A DNA stretch of 40,258 nt from Lachnospiraceae bacterium (GCA_024403235.1 JAKSSF010000020.1:1-40258); one strand, 5' to 3'; counted from the first letter of the stretch, positions 1-8,401 are shown. The notes: generated by a model not told the origin, from the sequence alone. Numbers and translations: made by a program.

Positions 1-67
1 CAAAGGAAACTATAAAGTTTTATATAAAATAAGGTATCTAAAAGATACTATACGAAGGAGAACAGGG

Positions 68-868
68 ATGGAATATCAGTTTACAAAGGACTGCGAAACG
101 GGAATCGCAATGATTGACAAAGAACATCAACAGTTTTTTGCTTATATCAATGAAGGCATGAAGGATTTGGCAGCCGGAACAGAAGATAGTAAAAAGCTGG
201 CAGAAAATGTATTAAAAAAGCTGTCAGAATATGCAATCTTTCATTTTGAACACGAAGAGAATTATATGAGGGAGCATAATGATGCAGAGCTATTTTTGCA
301 GATTCGTGCACACCAAGGCTTTCGGGATAAGGTCAATGAGTTTACTGCAAAGGGAGAGCATTCAGCAGAAAGCCTGAAAGAAATTTTTGGATTTATGGCC
401 AAATGGTTATACAGCCATATTTTATCTACAGACACCTTGATTGGAAAAGTAGAGAATCGGGAAAAATCCTTTGTAATGACGAAGGAATTTCTTACCGGTA
501 TTGAAATCGTAGATACAGAGCATACAAAATTATTTGAAATTATCGGTCGTGTATATGAAATTATTGATGATGAATACATGTTTGATAAATATGATCCTAT
601 TATGCATATTTTAGGGGAGTTAAAGGAGTATACCATTAAGCACTTTGCAGATGAAGAAAGCTATATGGAAAGTATTTCTTATGCAGGACTTCCTGCACAG
701 AAGCTGGCCCATGATGCATTTGTGGCAAAATTAGGTGAAGTGGATGCCACAGATGAATCCGCAATCGATAATAATCAGACAGAATATTTACATGATATAG
801 CTGATTTCTTAAGCGAATGGCTGATTCATCACATCCTAAAGATGGATACCAAAATTCCGGTAAAATAG
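68..868 (+). CDS. tandem two-domain bacteriohemerythrin
   Basis: A 266-residue soluble protein made of two hemerythrin domains in a row. Domain 1 (about 5-130) has D-K-E-H20, H59-F-x-x-E63, H82 and an H-I-L-S-T-D motif; domain 2 (about 137-262) repeats this as D-T-E-H, H-F-A-D-E-E, L-A-H-D-A-F and H-H-I-L-K-M-D. These are the His/Glu/Asp ligands of the non-haem di-iron centre that binds O2 reversibly, so both domains appear competent. Single-domain proteins of about 135 residues are more usual. An AAGGAG site lies 7 nt before the ATG, and a short palindrome (GTATCT AAA AGATAC, 34-48) sits in the leader. The likely role in an anaerobe is O2 or NO sensing, storage or scavenging, inferred from the family. 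It is a single-gene unit closed by a strong terminator. Confidence 0.93.
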   Translation: MEYQFTKDCETGIAMIDKEHQQFFAYINEGMKDLAAGTEDSKKLAENVLKKLSEYAIFHFEHEENYMREHNDAELFLQIRAHQGFRDKVNEFTAKGEHSAESLKEIFGFMAKWLYSHILSTDTLIGKVENREKSFVMTKEFLTGIEIVDTEHTKLFEIIGRVYEIIDDEYMFDKYDPIMHILGELKEYTIKHFADEESYMESISYAGLPAQKLAHDAFVAKLGEVDATDESAIDNNQTEYLHDIADFLSEWLIHHILKMDTKIPVK

Positions 869-897
869 ATTTCAGTACAATCAGAAAAACAAAATGG

Positions 898-940
898 CTC
901 TCTAAAGTAGATACATGTCATTTACTTTAGAGAGTTTTTT
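898..940 (+). terminator. rho-independent terminator after hemerythrin
   Basis: Perfect 12-bp stem CTCTCTAAAGTA / TACTTTAGAGAG (898-909 and 923-934) with a 13-nt loop, followed directly by six T residues. It ends the hemerythrin transcript before the transporter gene. Confidence 0.93.
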
Positions 941-982
941 AGTAGGATAGATAATAGAAAAAACTATGAGGTGGGAAACTAT

Positions 983-2311
983 ATGACAAGAGAAAAGATT
1001 GGAACTCGACTTGGCTTTATTATGCTAAGTGCAGGCTGTGCAATTGGATGCGGAAATGTATGGAAATTTCCCTGGATGGCAGGACAAAATGGTGGGGGTG
1101 CATTCGTAGTGATGTATGCAATTTGCCTGTTGGTGCTGGGATTGCCGGTAATGACTATGGAATTTGCAATAGGTCGAGCAGCCCAAGCATCCCCTGTACG
1201 CATTTATCATAAGCTTACGCCGGAGAAAAAGGCTTGGCGCTTGCATGGATATTTGGCATTGGTGGGCAATATTTGCTTAATGGCTTTTTATACAACGGTT
1301 ACAGGCTGGATGATTTATTATCTGGTTTCTTTTATCACAGGAAATATAGATCAGCTGGGATATACGCAGATGGTATCCAATCCGGTTATTAATGTGTCTT
1401 ATATGGCAATCGCTGTTATGGTGGGATTTTTCATACTTACCTTTAATCTGCAAAGCGGTTTGGAAAAGGTGACAAAATATATGCTATCGGCTCTTTTGGT
1501 ATTAATGATAGTATTAGCTGTGAAAAATGCAACTCTTCCGGGTGCAATAGAAGGCTACAAGTTTTACCTGGTACCGGACTTTTCAGCGATTACGCCCAGT
1601 GTTATCGCAGCGGCCATGAATCAAGCCTTCTTTACCTTGTCTGTTGGAATTGGTTCTATGGCAATATTTGGAAGCTATATAGATAAGGAAAGATCCTTGT
1701 TGGGAGAAAGCGTAAATGTAATTGTATTGGATTCCTTTGTAGCCATTGTGGCAGGACTGATTATTTTTCCCTCCTGTGCCTCCTTTGACCTGGAAGTTAC
1801 AGCAGGACCGGCTTTACTTTTTGATACTATGACAGAAGTATTTCGAAATATGGCAGGAGGCAGAATCTGGGGAAGTGCATTTTTCTTATTTATGGTATTT
1901 GCTGCATTTTCAACAGAGCTGGCAGTTTGTGAAAATATATTGGCCTGTGTACGAGAGCTGCTTGGATTATCGCGGGTGAAGGGAAGCGTGATTTGCGGGA
2001 TAGGAGTGCTTTTCATATCACTTACCACAGCTTTGGGATTCACTGTGATTCCATTTCATCCCTTTGGGCCGGAATCTGTATTTTTGGATTTTTGGGATTT
2101 TATTGTATCTACAAATCTGCTGCCCCTTGGAGCCCTGGCAATCAGTATTTTCTGTATGAATGGCAAAATCGGCTGGGGATGGGAAAATTTTATGAAGGAA
2201 GCAAATTCGGGAAAAGGCTTAAAATTGAAAAATTGGATGCGACCGATTTTTTACTACATACTTCCTGTATGCATTTTGATTGTATATGTTCTGGGATTAT
2301 TATCCATGTAA
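983..2311 (+). CDS. neurotransmitter:sodium symporter (NSS/SNF) family transporter
   Basis: A 442-residue polytopic membrane protein with about 11 hydrophobic segments, matching the short 11-TM bacterial NSS proteins. The hallmark of TM1 is clear near the N-terminus (A-I-G-C-G-N-V-W-K-F-P, then N-G-G-G-A-F), the unwound region that holds Na+ and the amino-acid carboxylate in LeuT-like proteins. Substrate is not readable; Na+-coupled uptake of an amino acid or related amine is the family expectation. A GTG at 971 is in frame, but GAGGTGG (969-975) lies 7 nt before the ATG at 983, which fixes that start. It stands alone between the hemerythrin terminator and the Crp/Fnr gene, with only about 50 nt to the latter and no terminator, so some co-transcription is possible. 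Confidence 0.92.
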   Translation: MTREKIGTRLGFIMLSAGCAIGCGNVWKFPWMAGQNGGGAFVVMYAICLLVLGLPVMTMEFAIGRAAQASPVRIYHKLTPEKKAWRLHGYLALVGNICLMAFYTTVTGWMIYYLVSFITGNIDQLGYTQMVSNPVINVSYMAIAVMVGFFILTFNLQSGLEKVTKYMLSALLVLMIVLAVKNATLPGAIEGYKFYLVPDFSAITPSVIAAAMNQAFFTLSVGIGSMAIFGSYIDKERSLLGESVNVIVLDSFVAIVAGLIIFPSCASFDLEVTAGPALLFDTMTEVFRNMAGGRIWGSAFFLFMVFAAFSTELAVCENILACVRELLGLSRVKGSVICGIGVLFISLTTALGFTVIPFHPFGPESVFLDFWDFIVSTNLLPLGALAISIFCMNGKIGWGWENFMKEANSGKGLKLKNWMRPIFYYILPVCILIVYVLGLLSM

Positions 2312-2363
2312 AAAAAGGCTGTTGTATTGTTTGAAAATATCCTGGAAAGGTAGGAGACAGAAC

Positions 2364-3050
2364 ATGGATGGAAAACCAATTAAAGCAATGGGTAAAATAG
2401 AATATGTTAAAAAGTATCTTCCTTTTTGGGAGAAACTTAGTAAGGAAGAAGTAAACCGAATTGAAATCAGCTTGTCTAACAAGACATTTTCAAAAAAAGA
2501 GCTAATATCTTCTAATTTGGATTTTTGCATTGGAATGATTATTGTTGAATGTGGAGATGTAAGAGCTTCAATTATTTCCGAAGATGGAAGACAAATTACA
2601 CTATTTCATGTAAAGGAAAAAGAGGTCTGTGTAATATCGGCTTCCTGTGTAATAGCACAGCTTACTTTTGAAACAGTTGTTATGGCAGAAAAAGAAACGA
2701 CTCTTTGGGTGATTCCTTCTGCAACTTTAGCATGGCTTGCTGATAGGAATATTTATGTAAAAGCCTATATGTATGAGCTTCTTGCTGAAAGATTTTCATC
2801 AGTTGTGTGGGTGATGGAGCAAGTAATTTTTAAGGGATTTGATCAAAGGCTTGCTAGTTTTCTGCTTTCCTACTACGAAAAATCTGGTAGCAAAGAAATA
2901 GAAATGACGCAAGAGGAGATTGCTTCTGAGGTGAATTCAGCAAGAGAAGTGGTTGCAAGAATGTTGAAACAGTTTAATTCTGATAACCTTGTAGAATTAA
3001 AAAGAGGAAAAATTAAACTCATAAATATTGATGCATTAAAAAAAATATAA
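2364..3050 (+). CDS. Crp/Fnr-family transcription regulator
   Basis: A 228-residue protein with an N-terminal cyclic-nucleotide-type beta-roll (about 20-120), a long dimerisation helix (about 125-155) and a C-terminal winged HTH (about 160-228) with the recognition region M-T-Q-E-E-I-A-S-E-V-N-S-A-R-E-V-V-A-R. The effector is unknown. Cysteines in the sensory domain (F-C-I-G, V-C-V-I-S-A-S-C-V-I) could be redox-responsive, but this is inference. The frame is open upstream to 2280; AGGAG (2352-2356) placed 7 nt before the ATG at 2364 selects the shorter form. It lies just upstream of thioredoxin and CoA-disulfide reductase and a Crp/Fnr-like inverted repeat sits between them, so it probably controls that pair. 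Confidence 0.9.
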   Translation: MDGKPIKAMGKIEYVKKYLPFWEKLSKEEVNRIEISLSNKTFSKKELISSNLDFCIGMIIVECGDVRASIISEDGRQITLFHVKEKEVCVISASCVIAQLTFETVVMAEKETTLWVIPSATLAWLADRNIYVKAYMYELLAERFSSVVWVMEQVIFKGFDQRLASFLLSYYEKSGSKEIEMTQEEIASEVNSAREVVARMLKQFNSDNLVELKRGKIKLINIDALKKI

Positions 3051-3061
3051 ATATTTCGTTA

Positions 3062-3100
3062 TGTGACTTGGTTACAGAATGTAATGTATTCTTGTTATAC
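3062..3100 (+). promoter_or_regulatory. Crp/Fnr-like operator overlapping the thioredoxin promoter
   Basis: TGTGAC-TTG-GTTACA (3062-3076) is an inverted repeat with one mismatch, of the TGTGA/TNACA type used by Crp/Fnr proteins. It overlaps a possible -35 box TTACAG (3072-3077), which is 17 nt from a -10 box TTATAC (3095-3100). A second short dyad AGAAT-N7-ATTCT fills the spacer. Overlap with -35 would suit repression or a redox switch by the Crp/Fnr protein encoded immediately upstream. Confidence 0.5.
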
Positions 3101-3137
3101 ACTCTAATCATATCAAATGGATTGGAGGATATCAAAT

Positions 3138-3443
3138 ATGTCAGAGATTAATGTAACAGGTCAAAATTTCGAAAAAGAGGTGCTTCATTCAGATAAGCCG
3201 GTTCTTGTTGATTTTTGGGCACCATGGTGTGGACCATGCAAAATGTTGGGGCCAGTAATTGCAGAAATTGCAGAGGAGCATCCTGAAATCAAAGTATGTA
3301 AGGTGAATGTTGACAATGAGATGGATCTAGCAAGTTCTTTTCATATAGCTAGTATTCCGATGTTAGTGGTTATGAAGGATGGAAAGGTTACCAATACTGC
3401 TGTTGGGTATCGCCCCAAGGAACAGATTGTCAACATGATTTAG
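3138..3443 (+). CDS. trxA: thioredoxin
   Basis: A 101-residue thioredoxin with the canonical active site W30-C31-G-P-C34 in the context V-D-F-W-A-P-W-C-G-P-C-K and the cis-proline region I-A-S-I-P-M-L. It is a cytoplasmic dithiol oxidoreductase. An in-frame upstream ATG at 3117 exists, but GGAGG (3124-3128) sits 9 nt before the ATG at 3138, giving the usual family length. The stop is 11 nt from the next start, so it forms an operon with the CoA-disulfide reductase-rhodanese gene; this links it to thiol/persulfide or peroxide handling rather than ribonucleotide reduction. The C-terminus is slightly short, ending in E-Q-I-V-N-M-I. Confidence 0.94.
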   Translation: MSEINVTGQNFEKEVLHSDKPVLVDFWAPWCGPCKMLGPVIAEIAEEHPEIKVCKVNVDNEMDLASSFHIASIPMLVVMKDGKVTNTAVGYRPKEQIVNMI

Positions 3444-3454
3444 GGGGTATGGAG

Positions 3455-5155
3455 ATGAAAGTTGTTATTGTAGGTGGAGTCGCCGGTGGAGCTTCAGCGG
3501 CAGCAAGATTAAGAAGGCTTAATGAAAATGCTGAGATAGTAGTATTTGAAAAGACTGGATATGTATCCTATGCAAATTGCGGACTGCCCTATTATATTGG
3601 AGGAGTAATAGAGGATAAAAACGAACTTGCCCTTCAGACTCCGGAAAGCTTCTGGAGAAGATTTAGGATAAAAATTAATGTTCATACAGAGGTTCTTTCT
3701 ATAAACAGAGAGAAAAGAAACGTAAAAGTAAAGGATTTGCTGACAAGAAGGGAATGGGAGGAGCATTATGATAAATTGATTCTTTCTCCAGGAGCAAAGC
3801 CTATTAAACCACCTTTTTCAGGAATTGACGATGACAGGATTTTTACTCTTCGTACAGTGGAGGATACTTTTAGAATCCATGATTATGTTAAGGAAAGAAT
3901 TCCGAACTCAGCCGTAGTTATAGGGGGTGGATTTATAGGATTAGAATTAGCCGAAAATCTCAAGGAAATGGGAATAGATGTTACAATAGTTCAGCTGCTA
4001 AATCAGCTTATGGTCACGTTGGATTATGATATGGCTAGCTTTGTACACAATCGCTTAAGGCAAGCAGGAATAGATATTAAACTTAATACCAGCGCTACTG
4101 GATTTGAGAACAAGGATGGAAAAATTGTGACGCTACTTAAAGACCAGCCCGGAATTGCATCAGATATGGTCATCATGGCTGTAGGTGTGGTACCGGATTC
4201 ATCTCTCGCCCAGAGTGCTGGATTAAGAACCGGAATCCACGGAAGTATCTATGTGGATGAGCATATGCAAACATCGGATCCGGATATCTATGCCGTTGGA
4301 GATGCAGTTCATATTAAGCATTTTATTACGGGGGAGGATGCTCTAATAGCTCTGGCAGGCCCGGCAAATAAGCAGGGTAGAATCGCAGCAGATAATATTT
4401 GTGGGATTGAAAGCACCTATAGTGGTTCTTTAGGCTCATCCATAATAAAGCTTTTTGATATGACCGCAGCATCCACCGGTCTTACGGAAACCGTTGCAAG
4501 GGCTGCTGGAATAGATTGTGAAAGTGTAGTTTTATCACCCATATCCCATGCCGGGTATTATCCCGGTGCCAAGGCCATGACAATAAAGGTTGTATTTGAA
4601 AAAAATACCTTACAGCTTTTGGGTGCCCAGATAGTAGGTTCTGAGGGCGTGGATAAAAGAATTGATGTAATAGCAACCGCCATACATGCCGGGATAAGAG
4701 CGGATAAACTAAAGAATCTAGATCTGGCTTATGCGCCGCCCTATTCTGCTGCAAAAGATCCTGTAAATATGGCTGGATTTATGATAGAAAACATCAGTAA
4801 GGGACTTGTAAAGCAATACTACTGGAGTAATGCCTGGAATCTTCCAAGAGATGGGAGTGTAACACTTCTTGATACGAGAACACAAGCCGAATATGTTCGA
4901 GGATCTGCAGAGGGCTATATCAATATACCTGTGGATGAATTGAGGGACAGGCTTTCAGAAATTGATAAGCAAAAGCCTGTATATGTAATGTGTCAAAGCG
5001 GTCTTAGAAGCTATATAGCATGCAGAATTCTTTCGGAAAATGGTTTTGACTGTTATAATTTCGCCGGTGGTTACAGATTTTATGAGAGTGTGATTAAAGA
5101 AAAGATGATACCTGATAAAATATATCCTTGTGGAATGGAAAGAACAGGGGACTAA
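3455..5155 (+). CDS. CoA-disulfide/persulfide reductase with C-terminal rhodanese domain
   Basis: A 566-residue FAD/NAD(P)-dependent disulfide oxidoreductase. The FAD motif is at the N-terminus (V-V-I-V-G-G-V-A-G-G-A-S), the single redox-active cysteine C42 sits in S-Y-A-N-C-G-L-P-Y-Y as in CoADR/Npsr proteins, a second nucleotide motif V-V-I-G-G-G-F-I-G-L-E lies near 155, and the D-I-Y-A-V-G-D-A FAD motif is near 280. A rhodanese domain (about 465-560) carries catalytic C513 in V-M-C-Q-S-G-L-R. This architecture is known to reduce CoA disulfides, polysulfide or CoA-persulfide with NAD(P)H. GGGGG (3443-3447) is 7 nt before the ATG at 3455 and almost touches the alternative ATG at 3449, so the later start is preferred. 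Its last 30 or so codons recur as a fragment at 14998-15099. Confidence 0.93.
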   Translation: MKVVIVGGVAGGASAAARLRRLNENAEIVVFEKTGYVSYANCGLPYYIGGVIEDKNELALQTPESFWRRFRIKINVHTEVLSINREKRNVKVKDLLTRREWEEHYDKLILSPGAKPIKPPFSGIDDDRIFTLRTVEDTFRIHDYVKERIPNSAVVIGGGFIGLELAENLKEMGIDVTIVQLLNQLMVTLDYDMASFVHNRLRQAGIDIKLNTSATGFENKDGKIVTLLKDQPGIASDMVIMAVGVVPDSSLAQSAGLRTGIHGSIYVDEHMQTSDPDIYAVGDAVHIKHFITGEDALIALAGPANKQGRIAADNICGIESTYSGSLGSSIIKLFDMTAASTGLTETVARAAGIDCESVVLSPISHAGYYPGAKAMTIKVVFEKNTLQLLGAQIVGSEGVDKRIDVIATAIHAGIRADKLKNLDLAYAPPYSAAKDPVNMAGFMIENISKGLVKQYYWSNAWNLPRDGSVTLLDTRTQAEYVRGSAEGYINIPVDELRDRLSEIDKQKPVYVMCQSGLRSYIACRILSENGFDCYNFAGGYRFYESVIKEKMIPDKIYPCGMERTGD

Positions 5156-5309
5156 TTTGTTAGGCAGGGCGGTTATTTTTTGCCTTGGAATTGCGTCCAT
5201 GTGTATATTCAAGACCATAAAAAGTAGCAAAGTCTAAGAATAGAGCTGTGCTTTTCCGGTTTGACAATGGTATTGTCTGTATTTTAGTTGGAAATGGTGG
5301 TATATATAG

Positions 5310-5387
5310 TATTTAGATGTTTATCTAAATAGATGGTACATTTTCTTTATGTTTCTGTCAATAGGTATTTAGATAATTATCTAAATA
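5310..5387. promoter_or_regulatory. pair of identical-arm palindromes (putative operators)
   Basis: Two 22-bp dyads share the same 9-bp arms, TATTTAGAT and ATCTAAATA: one at 5310-5331 with spacer GTTT, one at 5366-5387 with spacer AATT, which makes the second a perfect palindrome. Centres are 56 bp apart. They lie in the 395-bp gap between the reductase and flavodoxin genes. A TTGACA on the minus strand (5358-5363) lies between them. They look like paired repressor sites (MarR/TetR/ArsR-like size) upstream of the flavodoxin gene; the cognate regulator is not identifiable here. The gap before 5310 holds nothing else I can name. Confidence 0.5.
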
Positions 5388-5397
5388 GTTTTGGTTT

Positions 5398-5455
5398 GGC
5401 CTAGGGGGACGGGGTTACAGGACCATATGAACCTGTAACCCCGTCCCCCTAGGCC
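5398..5455. repeat. 24-bp perfect inverted repeat, REP-like GC-rich hairpin
   Basis: Arms 5398-5421 and 5432-5455 are perfect complements of 24 bp, beginning GGCCTAGGGGGACGGGG, around a 10-nt spacer (ACCATATGAA). It is strikingly G/C-rich in an AT-rich setting, has no T-tail, and shares GGGACGGGGT with sequences at 6912, 8571 and 34580. It is best described as a REP/MITE-like dispersed palindrome, not a terminator. Confidence 0.8.
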
Positions 5456-5550
5456 ATTCTATGAAGAGTGTTGCAGAATAAACATTAAAATGACATAATA
5501 GTCAAGGAAGAAAATATTGAAATATGTTCCAAAGCGGGGAGATTTGAATT

Positions 5551-5994
5551 ATGAAATGTATCATCGTAACAGCATCTGTTCACCATGGTAATACGAAAAA
5601 AATTGTAGATGCTATCGCAAAAGAATTTGATGTGGATATTGTGGATGCAACTTCTGTAAAAGAAAAAGATTTAACAGAGTATGATTTGATAGGATTTGCT
5701 TCCGGCGTGTATGGATTTAATTTGCACAAAGCCATTATAGAATTTGCAACTAAAAATCTTCCGGATAACAAGAAGATTTTTCTGATTTCTACCAGTGCCA
5801 TGAATAAAGATTTTTCACAATCCTTTATGGATGCCATAGCTACGAAGAATCCAACGGTTGCAGGAAAGTTTTCTTGTCATGGCTATAATACCTTTGGACC
5901 TTTTAAGCTTGTGGGAGGAACCAGTAAGGGACATCCGGATGAAAAGGATATTGCCAATGCGATAGATTTTTATAAAGAAATGATCAAATATTAG
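5551..5994 (+). CDS. flavodoxin family protein
   Basis: A 147-residue single-domain flavodoxin. The FMN phosphate-binding loop is visible at the N-terminus as T-A-S-V-H-H-G-N-T-K-K-I (residues 7-18), followed by the alternating beta-alpha pattern and a ring-stacking region near G-F-A-S-G-V-Y-G-F-N. It is a small cytoplasmic electron carrier in place of ferredoxin, or a flavodoxin-like reductase subunit; the partner is unknown. GGGAG lies about 9 nt before the ATG. The DMT transporter gene follows 51 nt later on the same strand without a terminator, so they may be co-transcribed. Twin palindromes and a REP-like hairpin lie upstream. Confidence 0.88.
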   Translation: MKCIIVTASVHHGNTKKIVDAIAKEFDVDIVDATSVKEKDLTEYDLIGFASGVYGFNLHKAIIEFATKNLPDNKKIFLISTSAMNKDFSQSFMDAIATKNPTVAGKFSCHGYNTFGPFKLVGGTSKGHPDEKDIANAIDFYKEMIKY

Positions 5995-6045
5995 ATAGAT
6001 GATATTGTGCCAAAGAGCATGTCACTATAGATACGAGGAAACAAG

Positions 6046-6897
6046 ATGAAACAGAAAAAAGGAATTGGAATTTTATATATCGTGGCAGCAGCACTTTGCT
6101 TTTCGCTTATGACATTGTTCATACGATTGGCGGGGGATGTGCCTACGATAGAAAAAGCGTTTTTCAGAAATGCCATAGCCGCCATTGTGGCTTTGGTAAT
6201 ATTGGGCAGAAGTGAAGAAAAATTTAAGATAAAAAAAGAATCCTATTTATTTTTATTCTTGCGCTCCAGTATTGGATTGGCAGGCGTGATTGCAAATTTT
6301 TGGGCTATAGATCATTTGGTGTTGTCGGATGCAAATATACTCAATAAAATGTCACCTTTTTTTGCCATAATCATGTCAGTCTTTATATTAAAAGAAATCC
6401 CCACAAGGTTTGAGTGGGGTTGTGTGATAGCCGCTTTTGTGGGAGCAGTGTTTGTTGTAAAACCTACCGTCGGTTTGGCTTCTATGCCTGCCTTTATTGG
6501 GTTGGCTTCGGGATTTATGGCAGGTACTGCCTATACCTTTGTAAGAGGATTGGGAAAAATTGGAGAACGATCTCCGGTTATCGTTTGCTTTTTCTCTTGC
6601 TTTTCCACTTTGGTACTGGGACCAATGATGGCAGTACAATTTCAGCCATTGACAATAAAACAACTGCTGTTATTGATTTGCTGTGGTTTGGCAGCTACGG
6701 GAGGACAGTTCTGTATTACCGCGGCTTACACCTATGCCCCTGCAAAAGAGATTTCTGTTTTTGATTATACCCAGGTTATTTTTGCAGCTATGTGGGGATT
6801 GTTGTTTTTTGGTGAATTACCGGATTTTTATAGTTATGTTGGATATGCGATTATTATCGTAACAGCTGTTGTTAAATGGAGAAAAGGAATGAAATGA
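6046..6897 (+). CDS. EamA/DMT superfamily transporter
   Basis: A 283-residue inner-membrane protein with about ten hydrophobic helices in two homologous halves (roughly 5-135 and 145-280), the layout of two EamA domains in the drug/metabolite transporter superfamily. Substrate cannot be read from sequence; many relatives export amino acids or metabolites. A GAGGA-type ribosome site lies about 8 nt before the ATG. The stop codon falls inside the left arm of a former short palindrome (AAATGACC) that was split when the IS element inserted 25 bp downstream; the gene itself is intact. Confidence 0.88.
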   Translation: MKQKKGIGILYIVAAALCFSLMTLFIRLAGDVPTIEKAFFRNAIAAIVALVILGRSEEKFKIKKESYLFLFLRSSIGLAGVIANFWAIDHLVLSDANILNKMSPFFAIIMSVFILKEIPTRFEWGCVIAAFVGAVFVVKPTVGLASMPAFIGLASGFMAGTAYTFVRGLGKIGERSPVIVCFFSCFSTLVLGPMMAVQFQPLTIKQLLLLICCGLAATGGQFCITAAYTYAPAKEISVFDYTQVIFAAMWGLLFFGELPDFYSYVGYAIIIVTAVVKWRKGMK

Positions 6898-6911
6898 CCA
6901 AATGGCCCAGA

Positions 6912-6922
6912 GGGACGGGGTC
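6912..6922. repeat. left target-site duplication of the IS element (GGGACGGGGTC)
   Basis: The 11 bp GGGACGGGGTC abuts the left terminal repeat and recurs exactly at 8571-8581 next to the right terminal repeat. An 11-bp duplication suits IS4/IS231-type elements. Removing the IS and one copy joins CCCAGA-GGGACGGGGTC-AGAGGG. Confidence 0.85.
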
Positions 6923-7091
6923 AATGTCATTTAATTAACAAAATTAATAAAAGTATGATATCATATAGTTAGATAAAAATACACTCTGTATCGAAACAGT
7001 TCTCGGGTTTACGGTCATATCTTTTAGATTTGAAAAAGGCAAACAGACCGTCGCAGTGGGCGGTCTACTAACAGTGGTATGAAGTTGTTTT

Positions 7092-8390
7092 TTATCGGTA
7101 TTGTAGGGTATCAGCGTGCCCACGCCGAATGTTTCTTTCGAACTTTCGGCCGGCACGTATTGGTACTTTTCTTTTTTTCACCAGTTGGATGATATACTTT
7201 AATTGTCCTTTCAAAAATCTGATACAAGACTTAACAAGATATGCCTTCTCAATGACATATTTGTGTGCCAGGTTAGCTGTAGTTTTCAGATTTATGCACT
7301 GATTTACTGCCGTACAGAAGTTGTATAAAGTGAGTTTTGCAAATATTTCCTGAAAGAGAAACTTTTGCTTTAAAGAATGCATATATATCATGCCGGAAGC
7401 GTACTTAAGATAGCGATATGAAGTTTCTACATTCCATCTTAACCTATAAAGTTCTTGTAAATCCGCTATGGAAAATGTATCTTTAGGAAGATTTGTAAGT
7501 AGATATTCGGTCTCTCCACTAGGTAATGGGAATTTTACCAGACGAACAGAAAAACTATCTATCTCTTTACTGCCGATTGGAATATAATCATAGGGTTTAT
7601 TTTTGGCTCTAAAATGATAGTTTTTAAGAGTTTTACTGATTTTGTTACGTACTCGTCCTACATAAAAAGTGTCTTCGATATCCATTATATCGTTATCGGA
7701 TATATTTTGTGTATCGCAAAATATGTTTTTTGCCATGGGAAACGGAAGACGAAGGAGAAAGAACTGTTTGTTATAAAACGCATGTGCAATTACGTTATAA
7801 GAAGAAAAACCTCTGTCCGCAACAAATAATATTGGGTTGTCTGAGTTATAACGATCCATCATAGTACAAAGGGCTAGTTTTTCATTCATAGAATAATATC
7901 CCTGAATAACAGCATCTGTGAAAACTTCATTTAAAACGTCGTAGCAGGTGGTGAGATGATATTGGTTGAATCCCTTTCTGCCCTCGATACAATTAACATA
8001 GCTATCAGTGTCTTGAGGATTATAAGGAGTGTTGAGACGAGTTCCATCGCAAGCAATGACACGCATTCCACAATAGTTTTTTTCCTGTGGGAGTTTGCGA
8101 GTAAAGTCTTGAAATACTGCCTGATAAGCAGAAAGTTTCAGTTGATTACGACGATAGGACATGGCTGCCTGAGAGGGTAAATCTTTCATTGGAAAATAAT
8201 CCAATAATTCAACCGATGTTGATTCGTTAGATGCAACCATTGGGAAAAGAATTGTATCGCGAAGAGATATTTTTTGCGTTCTGGAAAAGGCTGTTTCAGG
8301 ATTCTCGAAATATGTTGCTTTATTCTGGGCAATGGAGTCAATGGAATCCAGAAGGGCATTTTTCCATACATATGGAGTAGATTTTTTCAT
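7092..8390 (-). CDS. IS4-family DDE transposase
   Basis: A 432-residue transposase with the full catalytic set: D115 (I-A-C-D-G-T-R), D192 (F-V-A-D-R-G-F-S) and the IS4 signature Y315-x2-R318-x3-E322-x6-K329 in the segment Y-R-L-R-W-N-V-E-T-S-Y-R-Y-L-K. A short N-terminal HTH-like region precedes the RNase H-type fold, and the C-terminus is basic. The frame is open to 8456, but AAGGGGG lies 8 nt before the ATG at 8390, giving an M-K-K-S start; the longer form has no site. That ribosome site is partly buried in a hairpin (8402-8425), which would limit translation of read-through transcripts. No frameshift or missing catalytic residue is visible. Confidence 0.93.
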   Translation of the reverse strand: MKKSTPYVWKNALLDSIDSIAQNKATYFENPETAFSRTQKISLRDTILFPMVASNESTSVELLDYFPMKDLPSQAAMSYRRNQLKLSAYQAVFQDFTRKLPQEKNYCGMRVIACDGTRLNTPYNPQDTDSYVNCIEGRKGFNQYHLTTCYDVLNEVFTDAVIQGYYSMNEKLALCTMMDRYNSDNPILFVADRGFSSYNVIAHAFYNKQFFLLRLPFPMAKNIFCDTQNISDNDIMDIEDTFYVGRVRNKISKTLKNYHFRAKNKPYDYIPIGSKEIDSFSVRLVKFPLPSGETEYLLTNLPKDTFSIADLQELYRLRWNVETSYRYLKYASGMIYMHSLKQKFLFQEIFAKLTLYNFCTAVNQCINLKTTANLAHKYVIEKAYLVKSCIRFLKGQLKYIIQLVKKRKVPIRAGRKFERNIRRGHADTLQYR

Positions 8391-8401
8391 AGCGTAGACC
8401 C

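Noticed and set aside
5398-5455. Rho-independent terminator for the reductase operon
   Set aside because: The stem is very strong but no T-run follows on either strand, and it is 243 bp beyond the stop; the repeat-family explanation is better.
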